DNA of 52,263 nucleotides from JAULUH01 sp032111745 (GCA_032111745.1 JAULUH010000166.1:1-52263), one strand, 5' to 3'; shown: positions 22,607 to 31,083, numbered from the stretch's first letter. Made by a program: numbers and translations. Notes: generated from the sequence alone by a model not told the origin.

Positions 22607-24439
22607 CTACTGTTTCCAGCCGGCGTCCTGGGGAATGCTGCGACTGCTGACAAGCCAGAGATAGCCCACAAAGCCCATAAAAAGGAGAAAACCGAGGGTA
22701 ACCAGGCAGTAGAGGGCGTTGATAAGGCCCATATTTCGACTGCGCACTACCAGCCCATCCACTGCTACAGGGCCCACGACCTGACCCTGCTCATCCACGG
22801 CCGGGCGCAGGATAAGCTGGTGTTGGCGCTGGCTGGAGAGGCCGGTAGCCACCACCAGTCGCTGCGCGGGTTGAGGGCTGGAAGCGTCGAGGGGCAGGTC
22901 GGACATGGGACGGCCGTTCAATTCAGCGGTCCAACGCCCCATGGCCGGGCCTAAAGGTGCAACGAGGGTGAGATCACTGCCCTGAAAGGTGAAGGCCAGT
23001 TCGGCAGAGGGATCGGCAGTTTGGCGCAGCTGGCCGAGCACGGCAGTGGGGTCGGCGATGGTTTGCCATTGGCCGTCGTAGCGCAGTGCCCAGTGATCCT
23101 CCTGGTGGTAGCCCTGGTAGAGGGTGGGCTCCAGGCCAGCGGTGTAGGATTGCATGCTCCGGTAGACGGGCAGGGGCTGGAAGTCGGGGGTAAGCAGACG
23201 AAAATCGGCCTGCGGCTGGCCTTGTTGCTCCCACTCGTCGGTAGCTCGCTTGAGGAACCAGGTATTGGCCACCCCCAGCCAGGGCCACTCCTCTTGCAGG
23301 CGCTGGTAGGCCATGGGCAGGTAGGCCGCCTGCTGCTCAAGGGTAACCTGGCCATAGCGCTTGTCGGGGATGTGGTCGGGTACGGCATTCCAGTTCATCT
23401 CGCTGATCCAGATGGGCTTGGAGCTATCGCCGTTGCGGACCATGACATCCCGCACCAGCAGAGGGCGGCTGAAGTTGATGACGCGGGGATTCATGCGGCG
23501 ATCGGTAGGACCGGACCAGAGGCCATAGCCCTGCATGGCCAGTACGTCGAAATAGGGTGCGGCACCGGCATCATACAAGCGTTGGAGGTAGGTGAGATCG
23601 TTGAAGTTGCGGCCGGGCACGCTGATGCCATCCAGGTCGATCGTGCTGGCGAGGGCACCGGAGATGATCACGGCTTCAGGGTCGGCCTGGCGGGCGCGGG
23701 TGGCTGCCACTCGCAGCAGCTCGGCGTACTGCTCGGGACTGACCGGGGCCTCGCCCCACTCAGGGTAGATATTGGGCTCGTTCCAAATCTGGTAATACCG
23801 TACCCGGCCCCGGTAGCGGCTGACCACGGCCTCTACGAAGTCCCCGAAGTCGTCATAGTTGTCGGGGGGCGCGAAGGTGCCCCGGGCGTTACCATCGGCG
23901 CGGGTCCAGGTGGGGGGGTTGCTGAGGCGGACGATGAGCTCCAGGCCATACTGCTCGGCCAGGTCGACGATATGGTCGTATTTGTCCCAGGATGAGCGGG
24001 TAGGGGTATGGCGACGGTCCTCGAAGTCGCCCTTGTCGTGGATCTCGATATCCTCCCAGGGAAACTCCTGGCGCAGCCAGTGGAAGCCGGCCTCCTGGGC
24101 CATGCGCACGGCGTGCTCGCGCTTGGCCGGGTCGACCTCCTGCTCCAGGAAGACGTTGACGCCAAAGGGGTTGACACCGGCGTGGGCAACGGGCACAAGG
24201 GGGTCTGAGTGCAACTGGGGCCGCAAGGCGTCAGCGACCAGGTCGGACAGGCCCTTGAGCTGAGGGAGGAAGGACTCCTCACCGGTAAGGTTAAAGAGCC
24301 AGGATGACGGAGGTACGGAGGTGGCGGGCGGCACAGGAGCGGCGAGGGCCGGATGGCCGGAGATGGAAGCGGCCAGCCCGCTCACAAGGAGCAGGCTGGC
24401 CGCCAGGACAGCAAGGCGGGATCGAGGTGGGGCTGTCAT
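22607..24439 (-). CDS. Secreted, membrane-anchored clan-A glycoside hydrolase
   Basis: A 610-residue exported protein with an N-terminal signal (about residues 8-34) and a C-terminal transmembrane segment (about 575-600), so the enzyme is tethered outside the cell. The catalytic part (about 90-420) is a TIM barrel of the GH-A clan. The acid/base Glu221 is in QIWNEPNIYPEW and the nucleophile Glu347 is in WISEMNWN. The fold recalls GH39/GH5/GH53-type enzymes. A C-terminal beta domain lies between the barrel and the anchor. Its neighbour is the GT39-like glycosyltransferase, which hints at a common surface glycan. The substrate is unknown. Confidence 0.85.
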   Translation of the reverse strand: MTAPPRSRLAVLAASLLLVSGLAASISGHPALAAPVPPATSVPPSSWLFNLTGEESFLPQLKGLSDLVADALRPQLHSDPLVPVAHAGVNPFGVNVFLEQEVDPAKREHAVRMAQEAGFHWLRQEFPWEDIEIHDKGDFEDRRHTPTRSSWDKYDHIVDLAEQYGLELIVRLSNPPTWTRADGNARGTFAPPDNYDDFGDFVEAVVSRYRGRVRYYQIWNEPNIYPEWGEAPVSPEQYAELLRVAATRARQADPEAVIISGALASTIDLDGISVPGRNFNDLTYLQRLYDAGAAPYFDVLAMQGYGLWSGPTDRRMNPRVINFSRPLLVRDVMVRNGDSSKPIWISEMNWNAVPDHIPDKRYGQVTLEQQAAYLPMAYQRLQEEWPWLGVANTWFLKRATDEWEQQGQPQADFRLLTPDFQPLPVYRSMQSYTAGLEPTLYQGYHQEDHWALRYDGQWQTIADPTAVLGQLRQTADPSAELAFTFQGSDLTLVAPLGPAMGRWTAELNGRPMSDLPLDASSPQPAQRLVVATGLSSQRQHQLILRPAVDEQGQVVGPVAVDGLVVRSRNMGLINALYCLVTLGFLLFMGFVGYLWLVSSRSIPQDAGWKQ

Positions 24440-24466
24440 CCGGCTAGGATGGCCAGGGCGACCCGG

Positions 24467-25468
24467 TTATTGGGGACCCCTGAAAATGATGTTGGTCCAC
24501 TGGCCGGTCACGCATTTGTCGGTGATCTCGGCAGTGAAGAGAGTCGACTGAGCCGGAGGTGCAGGGCTGCTGGGATCAAGGGGCAGGCCGGCATCGGGCA
24601 TGCTGGACGGGCACTCGACGACGTAGATCTTGAATGGTCCCTTGCAGTCGCCGCCACCGCAAGGGGAGAAGCCCCAGTTGCCGTCGCCCTTGCCGCCGCT
24701 GCCCGAGAACTTGATCTCGCGCGGGCCGTAGTAGTCCAGGAGAACACAAACACCGTTCTGCGGCGAGCCATCAGGGTACTGAGCCTGACCCTCAAAGTTG
24801 GGCACACCACACTGAGGTGCAGCGATGGCGCTGCCCTGCACGTAGACCCACGGCGTGGAAGGCTGGGGTGGTGGTGAGGTCGGCTGCGGCTCTGACGGTG
24901 GCGGCGGTGGCTGTGTCGGCTGGGGCGGGGGCGCGGGCGGCCGCGTTGGCTGCGGGGGCGGCTGGATATTGGCCACCACCTCCACCGCTGTGGTATTGCC
25001 CTCGACGGCGACGTACTGTCCGGAGACCCAGCCCGACTGGCCGTTGAAGTCGATCTGCCACCAGGTGCCGGAGGGATTGGTGCCGGTGATATCGTAGCGA
25101 TCGCCGTTGCGGGCGGTGCCGACGGCCGGGTAGGTAGTGCCGGGGCCGGTGCGCACGTTGAGCGTGGGATTATTGACGACCAGGCGGCTTACCTCAGGCG
25201 TCGGCGACACCTCAGGGGTGGGTGACGCTGCGGGCGTAGGGGTGGCAATAGGCGTATCGGTGGCCGCCGGAGTGGGCGTTGGAGTGCTGGTCGGTGCCAG
25301 CTCCGGCGTCGGCGTCTCTGCAGGCGTAGGCGTGAAGGTAGGCTTGGGCGTGCGCGTGGGCGTGGGCACGACGGCTTGTTCCTCGGCAATCAGCTGGGAG
25401 AGGGCACAGCCCGACGACATAACCAGCACCAACAGAGCAATGATTAGCAGCAAGGCGTTACGGCGCAT
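24467..25468 (-). CDS. Lipoprotein with Thr/Pro linker and bacterial SH3 domain
   Basis: A 333-residue lipoprotein. The signal peptide ends in the lipobox SSGC (Cys21). A Thr-Pro-rich linker (about 35-90) is followed by an SH3b domain (about 93-155) with the family hallmark LNVRTGPGTTY and SGWVSGQYV. A second Pro-rich linker (about 165-205) leads to a Cys-containing C-terminal domain of unknown family. Bacterial SH3 domains commonly bind cell wall or surface polymers. GGTGA lies upstream of the ATG, and an extended -10 promoter lies 160 bases upstream. It stands 27 bases before the glycoside hydrolase and may be co-transcribed with it. Confidence 0.82.
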   Translation of the reverse strand: MRRNALLLIIALLVLVMSSGCALSQLIAEEQAVVPTPTRTPKPTFTPTPAETPTPELAPTSTPTPTPAATDTPIATPTPAASPTPEVSPTPEVSRLVVNNPTLNVRTGPGTTYPAVGTARNGDRYDITGTNPSGTWWQIDFNGQSGWVSGQYVAVEGNTTAVEVVANIQPPPQPTRPPAPPPQPTQPPPPPSEPQPTSPPPQPSTPWVYVQGSAIAAPQCGVPNFEGQAQYPDGSPQNGVCVLLDYYGPREIKFSGSGGKGDGNWGFSPCGGGDCKGPFKIYVVECPSSMPDAGLPLDPSSPAPPAQSTLFTAEITDKCVTGQWTNIIFRGPQ

Positions 25469-25636
25469 GGAGAATCACCTCACAAAATTGCACGGGCCGG
25501 GCAAGAAATAACCTCCGGCGTGGGCAGGGAGCGACGCGCGGAGCGCCGGCTGCCTGCGCAGCCCGAGGGAAGATGGGCCGGCCCTGGCTGGCGGTCGACC
25601 TGTCAAGGACTGCCGCCAGCACATTACACGATGGCA

Positions 25637-25645
25637 ATTATAGCA
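25637..25645 (-). promoter_or_regulatory. Extended -10 promoter of the SH3 lipoprotein gene
   Basis: On the minus strand TGCTATAAT (25645-25637), a perfect -10 with the extended TG. The -35 (TTTCCC at 25665-25660) is poor. The leader to the ATG at 25468 would be about 160 bases; the rest of 25469-25683 shows nothing else. Confidence 0.5.
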
Positions 25646-25683
25646 TAGTTCACCGATTGGGGAAAAGAATAGGGCGTGCGGGG

Positions 25684-27096
25684 TCAGGCACGGCCGCGGC
25701 GGGAAGGGCGCTGCTCACGCTGGGCCCTGCTACCACGATAGGTAGGGGCCAGAATGGAGACTATGGTACAGCGGGACGTGTCCATCATGCGGCTGGACAG
25801 GCGCTCGTCCATCTTCTCAGGGGCCTGGCTGCTGGTGATGACGGTGGGTAGGCGAGCGGCGTAGCGGTAGTTGAGCAACTGAAAGAGCTTCTCCCGGGCC
25901 CAGGGAGTAGCGCTTTCGGTGCCCAGGTCGTCCAGGATCAGCAGCGGGGCGCGGCGCACCTCGTCGAAGCGCGCGTCCAGCTTCGAGGTGCTGTTGGGGT
26001 TGAACGCGGCCCGCAGGTAGTCCAAGAGATCGGGCACGACCACCAACATGGCCCGCTCGTGGTAGACATTGGCCCGCCGGTTGGCAATAGCGGCTGCTAG
26101 GTGGGTCTTGCCACAGCCGTGTTTACCGTGCAACACCAGCCAGCCCTGGGGGTCGGCAGCGAAAGCCTCGCTCAAGGCCTTGGCCTGAATCAGATTCTGG
26201 TATGCTGAGAGCTCCAACTCGGCCTGGCGAGACTCAAAGCTCTCAAAGGTCTGGTCAGCGTGCAGAACAAGGTTACTGAGCTCGTGGGTGGTATCGCCGC
26301 TGCCGCGGAAGTCGGGAGCGGTGATGGTCACAATGACCGTGACCTCCTGGTCGGCGAAGCGGGAGCGCAGGCGCGGCTCGATCTCTGGCACTCGCAGGTT
26401 GGTGGTGATGACGGTAGGCAGCTGCGCGGCGTAGCGATAGTTGAGGAGCTGGAAGAGCTTCTCCTGCGCCCACGGTGTGGCGCTCTGGCTGCCCAGGTCG
26501 TCCAGGATGAGGAGCGGTGCAGTGCGCACCTGTTCAAAGCGCTCGTCGAAGCTGGCCTCGGAGTTGGGCCCGAAGGTGGCGCGCAGGTGATCCAGGAGGT
26601 CGGGCACGACGATGAAGAGCGCGGGCTCGCCGCGTTGGATGACGGCGTGGGCAACAGCGGCGGCCAGGTGGGTTTTGCCGCAGCCGTAGGAGCCGGTGAG
26701 GAGGAGCCAGCCCTGGGGAGCAGCGGCGAATTCCTGGGCCAGGTTGAAAGCTTTGCGCAGGTTCTCTCGCCGGTCGGCCGCCAGGCCGATCCAATCCGGT
26801 ATGAAGGTCTCAAAGGTCATATGGCCCAGCTGGGCGAGGTTGCTAACGCGGGCCAACTCGGCCTGGCGCAGGCGGGCGAGATCGTTGGCCCGGCAGGTGC
26901 AGGGGATAGCACGGCCGAACTCGGGATGATCCACGGGCAGGTCGCGGACTACAAAGCCCTGTCCACCGCAAATGGGACAAAGCTCAGGTTCGGCGCTAGT
27001 ACTTGATGATGTCTTCCCAGCCGGAGGGGACGTACTTTCGCTTGAGGGCTTCGTAGGAATCTTCGCCCGACGCATCAGCTCGCCAATCGATTCCAT
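25684..27096 (-). CDS. DnaC/DnaI-like helicase loader with two tandem AAA+ domains
   Basis: A 470-residue protein. The N-terminal 35 residues are Ser/Pro-rich, followed by a zinc-finger-like Cys set (C40, C43, C66, C68; CPIC...CTC). The first AAA+ domain has Walker A GSYGCGKT (135-142) and Walker B LLILDD (195-200). The second has Walker A GKHGCGKT (324-331) and Walker B LLILDD (385-390). The two halves are about three-quarters identical by eye over the 70 residues from VVPDLLD to LPTVIT, so this is an internal duplication. Usual DnaC/DnaI loaders have one such domain. The ATG at 27096 has AAGGAAAAG upstream and overlaps the dnaD-like gene by 101 bases. It likely loads the DnaB helicase encoded two genes upstream. 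Confidence 0.85.
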   Translation of the reverse strand: MESIGELMRRAKIPTKPSSESTSPPAGKTSSSTSAEPELCPICGGQGFVVRDLPVDHPEFGRAIPCTCRANDLARLRQAELARVSNLAQLGHMTFETFIPDWIGLAADRRENLRKAFNLAQEFAAAPQGWLLLTGSYGCGKTHLAAAVAHAVIQRGEPALFIVVPDLLDHLRATFGPNSEASFDERFEQVRTAPLLILDDLGSQSATPWAQEKLFQLLNYRYAAQLPTVITTNLRVPEIEPRLRSRFADQEVTVIVTITAPDFRGSGDTTHELSNLVLHADQTFESFESRQAELELSAYQNLIQAKALSEAFAADPQGWLVLHGKHGCGKTHLAAAIANRRANVYHERAMLVVVPDLLDYLRAAFNPNSTSKLDARFDEVRRAPLLILDDLGTESATPWAREKLFQLLNYRYAARLPTVITSSQAPEKMDERLSSRMMDTSRCTIVSILAPTYRGSRAQREQRPSRRGRA

Positions 27097-27742
27097 CGTC
27101 TTTTCCTTCGGCAGCCCAGCGCTCCAGGATGCGCCGGACGTAGCGCCAGTTGCGCTTATTGAGCTCCACGGCCTCCCGGAAGGCATCCTCGATCCAGGCT
27201 GCAGGGTACGTGCGCTCGGCCTCGCGCAGCTCCTCGGCCACCATAGGTTGGATGACGCCGATGTTTTGCTCGTAGAGGACGTAGATCGGGGGGCGCTGGG
27301 CCTGGAGGCTGATGTGCTCAGGCAGGGGCTCGGCCAGCTTGTGCAGCTCTCCTCGCTGGATGCGCTCCACGACCTCCCGGCCGTGCGCGCTGTTCAAGAA
27401 ATACCATTCCTCGATCTCGGCGCCGGGTAGCTGGACGCGGATCCGCAGCAGGGTGCCGCGCGCGGCAGCCTGTTCCAGACCACGGCTCAGCGCGGCCATG
27501 CCATTGCCCTCGGCGTCTGCGGTATCCAGGCCAGATACCAGCAGGTCATCGGCGGCCAGCTCTGCCAGCCGGGTATAGCGCAGGTCACCCCGCTTGTGGT
27601 TGAGCAGCCACAGGCAGTAGAGGGTAACCTTGAGCTCGGCCAGGTCGTCGATAGCCGGCAACAGCTCGGTGAAGAAGCTGTTGGGCACACGGACCACGGT
27701 CTGCCGGCCGGCCGGGAAGCCAGCGAAGGCCTGGTGCGTCAT
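26996..27742 (-). CDS. DnaD-domain replication protein
   Basis: A 248-residue protein. The N-terminal part (about residues 15-120) is likely a winged helix (PNSFFTELLPAIDDLAELKV, then LTR/RYTRLAELAADD). The C-terminal DnaD domain (about 150-220) has YVLYEQNIGVIQPM and the conserved NKRNWRYVRRILERW, matching the DnaD/DnaB_2 family YxxxIL-type core. In firmicutes DnaD helps recruit helicase to origins and restart sites. Its ATG overlaps the dnaB stop by 4 bases (ATGA), indicating coupling, and its 3' end overlaps the loader gene by 101 bases. Confidence 0.85.
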   Translation of the reverse strand: MTHQAFAGFPAGRQTVVRVPNSFFTELLPAIDDLAELKVTLYCLWLLNHKRGDLRYTRLAELAADDLLVSGLDTADAEGNGMAALSRGLEQAAARGTLLRIRVQLPGAEIEEWYFLNSAHGREVVERIQRGELHKLAEPLPEHISLQAQRPPIYVLYEQNIGVIQPMVAEELREAERTYPAAWIEDAFREAVELNKRNWRYVRRILERWAAEGKDDGIDWRADASGEDSYEALKRKYVPSGWEDIIKY

Positions 27743-29124
27743 GCGAACTCCTCGCGGCGCATCTCCAGGTCGCGGAACTGGGTAAGCTCCTTACGAAAGA
27801 AGAGCGAGACGGTACCGGTGGGCCCGTTGCGGTGCTTTGCCACCAGGATGTCGGCGATGTTCTGGCGCTCGGTGTCCTCGACGTACATCTCCTCGCGATA
27901 GATGAACATCACCACGTCGGCGTCCTGCTCGATGGAGCCTGATTCGCGCAGATCGGAGAGGATAGGCCGCTTGTCCTGGCGGCTTTCGACGGCGCGAGAG
28001 AGCTGGCTGAGGGCCATGACCGGCACGTTGAGCTCACGAGCGAGGCCCTTCAGACCGCGGGAGATGTAGCTGATCTCCTGCACCCGGTTCTCGGAACGGC
28101 GATCGCCCATCATGAGCTGCAGGTAGTCCACCACGATCAGGTCCAGCCCGTGCTCGGCGTGCAACCGGCGGGCCTTGGTGCGCAGGTCCATGGCGGAGAG
28201 GGCGGGCGTGTCGTCGATATAGATGAGAGTCTCGGATAGGGCGCCGGCGGCCTCCATGAGCTTATGCCATTCGTCCTCGCCACGGATATCGCCGAGGCGG
28301 AGCCGCTGGGAGTCGATGCCAGTCTCGGCGGCCAGCAGGCGTTGCACCAGCTGTTCGTTAGACATCTCAAGGCTGAAGATAGCCACGCGGCGGCCATAGC
28401 GCCGGGCGGCGTTTTGGGCGATGGAGAGGGACAGGGAGGTCTTGCCCACCCCCGGCCTGGCAGCCAGGATGATCAGGTCGCTCTTCTGGAAGCCGCCGAG
28501 GATGCGATCGAGCAGCTTGTAGCCGGTGGGCACACCGAGGAGCTCCCCGCGGTGGCGGTAGAGATAATCGATGCGGTCGACGACGTCGCCCATGATCGTG
28601 CGCACCGGCAACAAGTCACGCCGGGTGCGGCGCTCGGCCACGCCGAACACGATTTGCTCGGCGCGATCCACCACCTCCTGCACGTCCTCGGCGGTTTCGT
28701 CATAGGCCAGCTGGGCAATCTGTCCGGCGGCGCGAATCAGCTTGCGCAGCACCGAAGTACGCTCCACGATATGGGCGTAGTGTTCGACGTGGATCGAGGT
28801 CGGGACGGCGTTGATGAGGTCCAGCACATAGGCCTGGCCCCCGACCTCGGCCAGCTGGTGGCGCCGCTCCAGTTCGTCGGTCACCGTGACGAAGTCGGCG
28901 GGCTCGCGACGTTCGTGGAGATCTAGCACGGCCTGGTAGATCCAGGCGTTCTTTTCCTGGTAGAAATCCTCGGCTTGCAGAATGGACGCGATCTTGATCA
29001 CCGCGTCGGGATCGATCAGTAAGGAACCCAGCACGGCCTGTTCAGCCTCGGGGTTGGCAGGCACGAAACGATCGCGCTGTGTTGCCACTGGGTAGCTGGC
29101 AAATCCGTCGTCCACAAGTATCAC
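27739..29124 (-). CDS. dnaB: Replicative DNA helicase DnaB
   Basis: A 461-residue hexameric replicative helicase. The N-terminal primase-interacting domain starts around NPEAEQAVLGSLL (residue 24). The RecA-like domain has Walker A ARPGVGKTS (222-230), a Walker B-type LIVVDYLQLM, the LSQLSR motif and the SGSIEQDADVV segment. The start is probably the GTG at 29124; it has no clear Shine-Dalgarno and the first 20 residues are variable, so a slightly later start is possible. It heads the dnaB-dnaD-loader operon, and its promoter carries an inverted repeat. Confidence 0.95.
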   Translation of the reverse strand: MILVDDGFASYPVATQRDRFVPANPEAEQAVLGSLLIDPDAVIKIASILQAEDFYQEKNAWIYQAVLDLHERREPADFVTVTDELERRHQLAEVGGQAYVLDLINAVPTSIHVEHYAHIVERTSVLRKLIRAAGQIAQLAYDETAEDVQEVVDRAEQIVFGVAERRTRRDLLPVRTIMGDVVDRIDYLYRHRGELLGVPTGYKLLDRILGGFQKSDLIILAARPGVGKTSLSLSIAQNAARRYGRRVAIFSLEMSNEQLVQRLLAAETGIDSQRLRLGDIRGEDEWHKLMEAAGALSETLIYIDDTPALSAMDLRTKARRLHAEHGLDLIVVDYLQLMMGDRRSENRVQEISYISRGLKGLARELNVPVMALSQLSRAVESRQDKRPILSDLRESGSIEQDADVVMFIYREEMYVEDTERQNIADILVAKHRNGPTGTVSLFFRKELTQFRDLEMRREEFA

Positions 29125-29169
29125 TCGTCGGCTGTTGCGAAGACGAAACCGGGCAAAGGTGTCAAAGTA

Positions 29170-29198
29170 ATCTTAGCACAGATGTGCTAATTCTGCAA
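29170..29198 (-). promoter_or_regulatory. dnaB operon promoter with an inverted repeat filling the spacer
   Basis: On the minus strand TTGCAG (29198-29193), a 17-base spacer and TAAGAT (29175-29170). The perfect inverted repeat TTAGCACA-GA-TGTGCTAA (29173-29190) covers almost the whole spacer and touches the -10 box. This is the position of a repressor operator. The arms share TTAGCAC/GTGCTAA with CIRCE, but the two arms are separated by only 2-4 bases here. Confidence 0.65.
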
Positions 29199-29236
29199 GG
29201 GGACCCTGAGGATGGGGGACTCACCAGGGGCATACC

Positions 29237-29261
29237 ACGGCGAGGCGGATCGCCTCGCCGT
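29237..29261. repeat. Hairpin with REP-like GGCGAGGC arms
   Basis: ACGGCGAGGCG (29237-29247) pairs with CGCCTCGCCGT (29251-29261) around a 3-base loop. It lies between the end of the BFN-domain gene and the dnaB promoter. It resembles the GGGCGAGG-type repeats at 33670-33736. It may end the BFN transcript, but no T-run follows. Confidence 0.45.
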
Positions 29262-29308
29262 CATGGAGGCTTGGTTTGTGGCACGTACAGTCTTGGGATG
29301 GTCCGGAC

Positions 29309-29821
29309 CTAGAGGTCGCCCAGCCCTTCCAGGTCCAGTCCTTCGACAAAATCGCGAAACGCGCCGAGGTCTTCCTCGGATCGGGCTTCGCTCTCCTTTT
29401 CTGCCTCGGGGCGGGTGTCGTCCTCGGGCACGATGGAGGCCCGGTCCATGACCTGCTCAGCCACCAGAACTGGAGCTGAGCAGCGCACAGCCAGGGCAAT
29501 GGCGTCGCTGGGACGGGAGTCGACCTCCAGCTCATCCCCCTCCACCTCGAGCACGATGCGGGCGTAGAAGGTATCATTGGCCAGATCGCTGATCACGACG
29601 CGCACCACCTCGGCGCCCAGCAGGGTTACCATCGACTTCAGCAGGTCGTGAGTGAGGGGCCGGGCCACCTCTACACCTTGCAGCTCGATGGTGATGGCAT
29701 CGGCCTCGAAGGGGCCGATCCAGATGGGGAGGAATCGATCGCCTTCCACCTCTTTCAAGACCACCACACGATGCTGGGACATCAGGCTCACGCGCACGCT
29801 ATCGATCGTCACTTCAACCAT
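29309..29821 (-). CDS. Bifunctional nuclease (BFN/DUF151) domain protein
   Basis: A 170-residue protein. Residues 1-135 match the BFN/DUF151 domain: VVVLKEVEGDRFLPIWIGPFEADAI near the N-terminus and RPSDAIALAVR near residue 110. The last 35 residues are an acidic tail. The ATG at 29821 has GAGGAG upstream and begins the conserved first strand; longer in-frame starts cross the promoter and are rejected. Family members have been described as nucleases, but the cellular role in bacteria is unclear. Confidence 0.88.
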   Translation of the reverse strand: MVEVTIDSVRVSLMSQHRVVVLKEVEGDRFLPIWIGPFEADAITIELQGVEVARPLTHDLLKSMVTLLGAEVVRVVISDLANDTFYARIVLEVEGDELEVDSRPSDAIALAVRCSAPVLVAEQVMDRASIVPEDDTRPEAEKESEARSEEDLGAFRDFVEGLDLEGLGDL

Positions 29822-29897
29822 GATGAGGGCTCCTCTGGCCATTGGTCTTAGCCTGGTATAGAAGCGCATGGGTCCCTTAGCAGGCCATGCGGCGCCG

Positions 29898-29926
29898 ATT
29901 ATACCACAGGACGTGAGGGGTGCCAA
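29898..29926 (-). promoter_or_regulatory. Strong promoter of the BFN-domain gene
   Basis: On the minus strand TTGGCA (29926-29921), a 17-base spacer and a perfect TATAAT (29903-29898). The leader would be about 70 bases. Confidence 0.75.
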
Positions 29927-29980
29927 ACAGGTGGCGGGCTGACCGGCCGGGTGACTTAGGTGGACTGCTGTCGGGGATGG

Positions 29981-29986
29981 TATAAT
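29981..29986 (+). promoter_or_regulatory. -10 box of the first GT2 gene (leaderless start)
   Basis: A perfect TATAAT on the plus strand with a weak -35. The base expected to start the transcript, 8 bases downstream, is the A of the ATG at 29994. The in-frame ATG at 29985 lies inside the -10 box and cannot be the start if this promoter is used. Confidence 0.5.
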
Positions 29987-29993
29987 GGACAAC

Positions 29994-31019
29994 ATGCGGG
30001 TATCAGTGATCTGTACTGTACTTAACGAAAGGGAAACCATTGGCAGGCTGCTGGACAGCCTGGCCGGGCAGACGCGACCGCCGGACGAGGTGGTGATCGT
30101 GGATGGGGGCAGCACAGATGGCACGCAGGCTGCGGTTCTGAGCCATGCGGACCAACTGCCTCTCAAGCTACAGGAGGCTCGGGGAGCGAACATCAGCCGT
30201 GGCCGCAACCTGGCCGTGCGCCGGGCTGTGGGCCAGGTGATCGCCAGCACCGATGCTGGCGTACGCCTGGAGCCAAATTGGCTAGAAGCACTGACGCAGC
30301 CCTTTGCCGAGTTGGACGCGGTGTCCATGGGGAATGGAGCTTATGCTGCGGCCGGGTTCTTTCTGCCGGATCCCCAGACAACATTCGAACTGGCCCTGGG
30401 CGCTACTACGCTGCCTCTGCCCGGAAACGTCGATCCTGAGCGCTTCCTGCCCAGCAGCCGCTCTGTGGCCTTTACCAAGACGGCGTTCGAGGCCAGCGGC
30501 GGCTATCCCGAGTGGCTGGATTATTGCGAGGACCTGGTCTTCGACTTTCGTCTGATCGAGCGTTGCGGAGGGTTTGCTTGGGCGCCGGAGGCCATTGCCC
30601 ATTTCCGCCCACGGCCCAACCTGGGCAGCTTCTTCCGACAGTATTATCGCTACGCCAGAGGCGACGGCAAGGCCGACCTATGGCGCAAGCGCCACCTGAT
30701 CCGCTATCTGACCTATCTGATAGTGATACCCCTGCTGTTGGTGCTGAGCCTCTGGTCCAGCCCGCTCTGGCTCCTGGTCCTGGCCGGTGGAGTGCTGGCC
30801 TATTGTTGGCGACCCGTGCAGCGCCTGCGCGCGCAGTGGGATGGCTATCCGCGGTTGCATAGGTTGCAGGCCTTGCTGTTGATCCCGGTGATCCGGGCCA
30901 CGGGCGATGTAGCCAAGTTGGCGGGGTATCCGGCTGGCCTGAGCTGGCGTTGGGCCAACCGGGACCGGCCGGAGGTCCATTGGCGGCGCGAGCTTGACAA
31001 CGGGAAACGCTACGGTTAA
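29994..31019 (+). CDS. Family 2 glycosyltransferase, membrane associated
   Basis: A 341-residue GT2 enzyme. The GT-A fold begins MRVSVICTVLNERETIG, with IVDGGSTDGT near residue 35, a DxD-like STDAGVRLE near 75 and a later acidic CEDLVFDFRL near 182. The C-terminal part has two hydrophobic segments (about 240-275) that may attach it to the membrane. It likely adds a sugar to a lipid-linked glycan. It is the first gene of the plus-strand polysaccharide set. Confidence 0.85.
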   Translation: MRVSVICTVLNERETIGRLLDSLAGQTRPPDEVVIVDGGSTDGTQAAVLSHADQLPLKLQEARGANISRGRNLAVRRAVGQVIASTDAGVRLEPNWLEALTQPFAELDAVSMGNGAYAAAGFFLPDPQTTFELALGATTLPLPGNVDPERFLPSSRSVAFTKTAFEASGGYPEWLDYCEDLVFDFRLIERCGGFAWAPEAIAHFRPRPNLGSFFRQYYRYARGDGKADLWRKRHLIRYLTYLIVIPLLLVLSLWSSPLWLLVLAGGVLAYCWRPVQRLRAQWDGYPRLHRLQALLLIPVIRATGDVAKLAGYPAGLSWRWANRDRPEVHWRRELDNGKRYG

Positions 31020-31083
31020 ACTCTAAGCGGTGAGCATGCGAGCCAAAGCTCGGCATATCCAGGTCAACCACTAGAGTCCCTCG

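Noticed and set aside
23021..23995. 324-codon plus-strand frame over the glycoside hydrolase gene
   Set aside because: Shadow of a clear GH-A gene with signal peptide and catalytic residues on the other strand.
25189..25389. Pro/Arg-rich frame within the SH3 lipoprotein gene
   Set aside because: Shadow of the Thr/Pro linker repeat; low complexity.
29173..29190. A second CIRCE element at dnaB
   Set aside because: Arms match partly (TTAGCAC), but the arm spacing is 2-4 bases instead of 9, so it is not a CIRCE.
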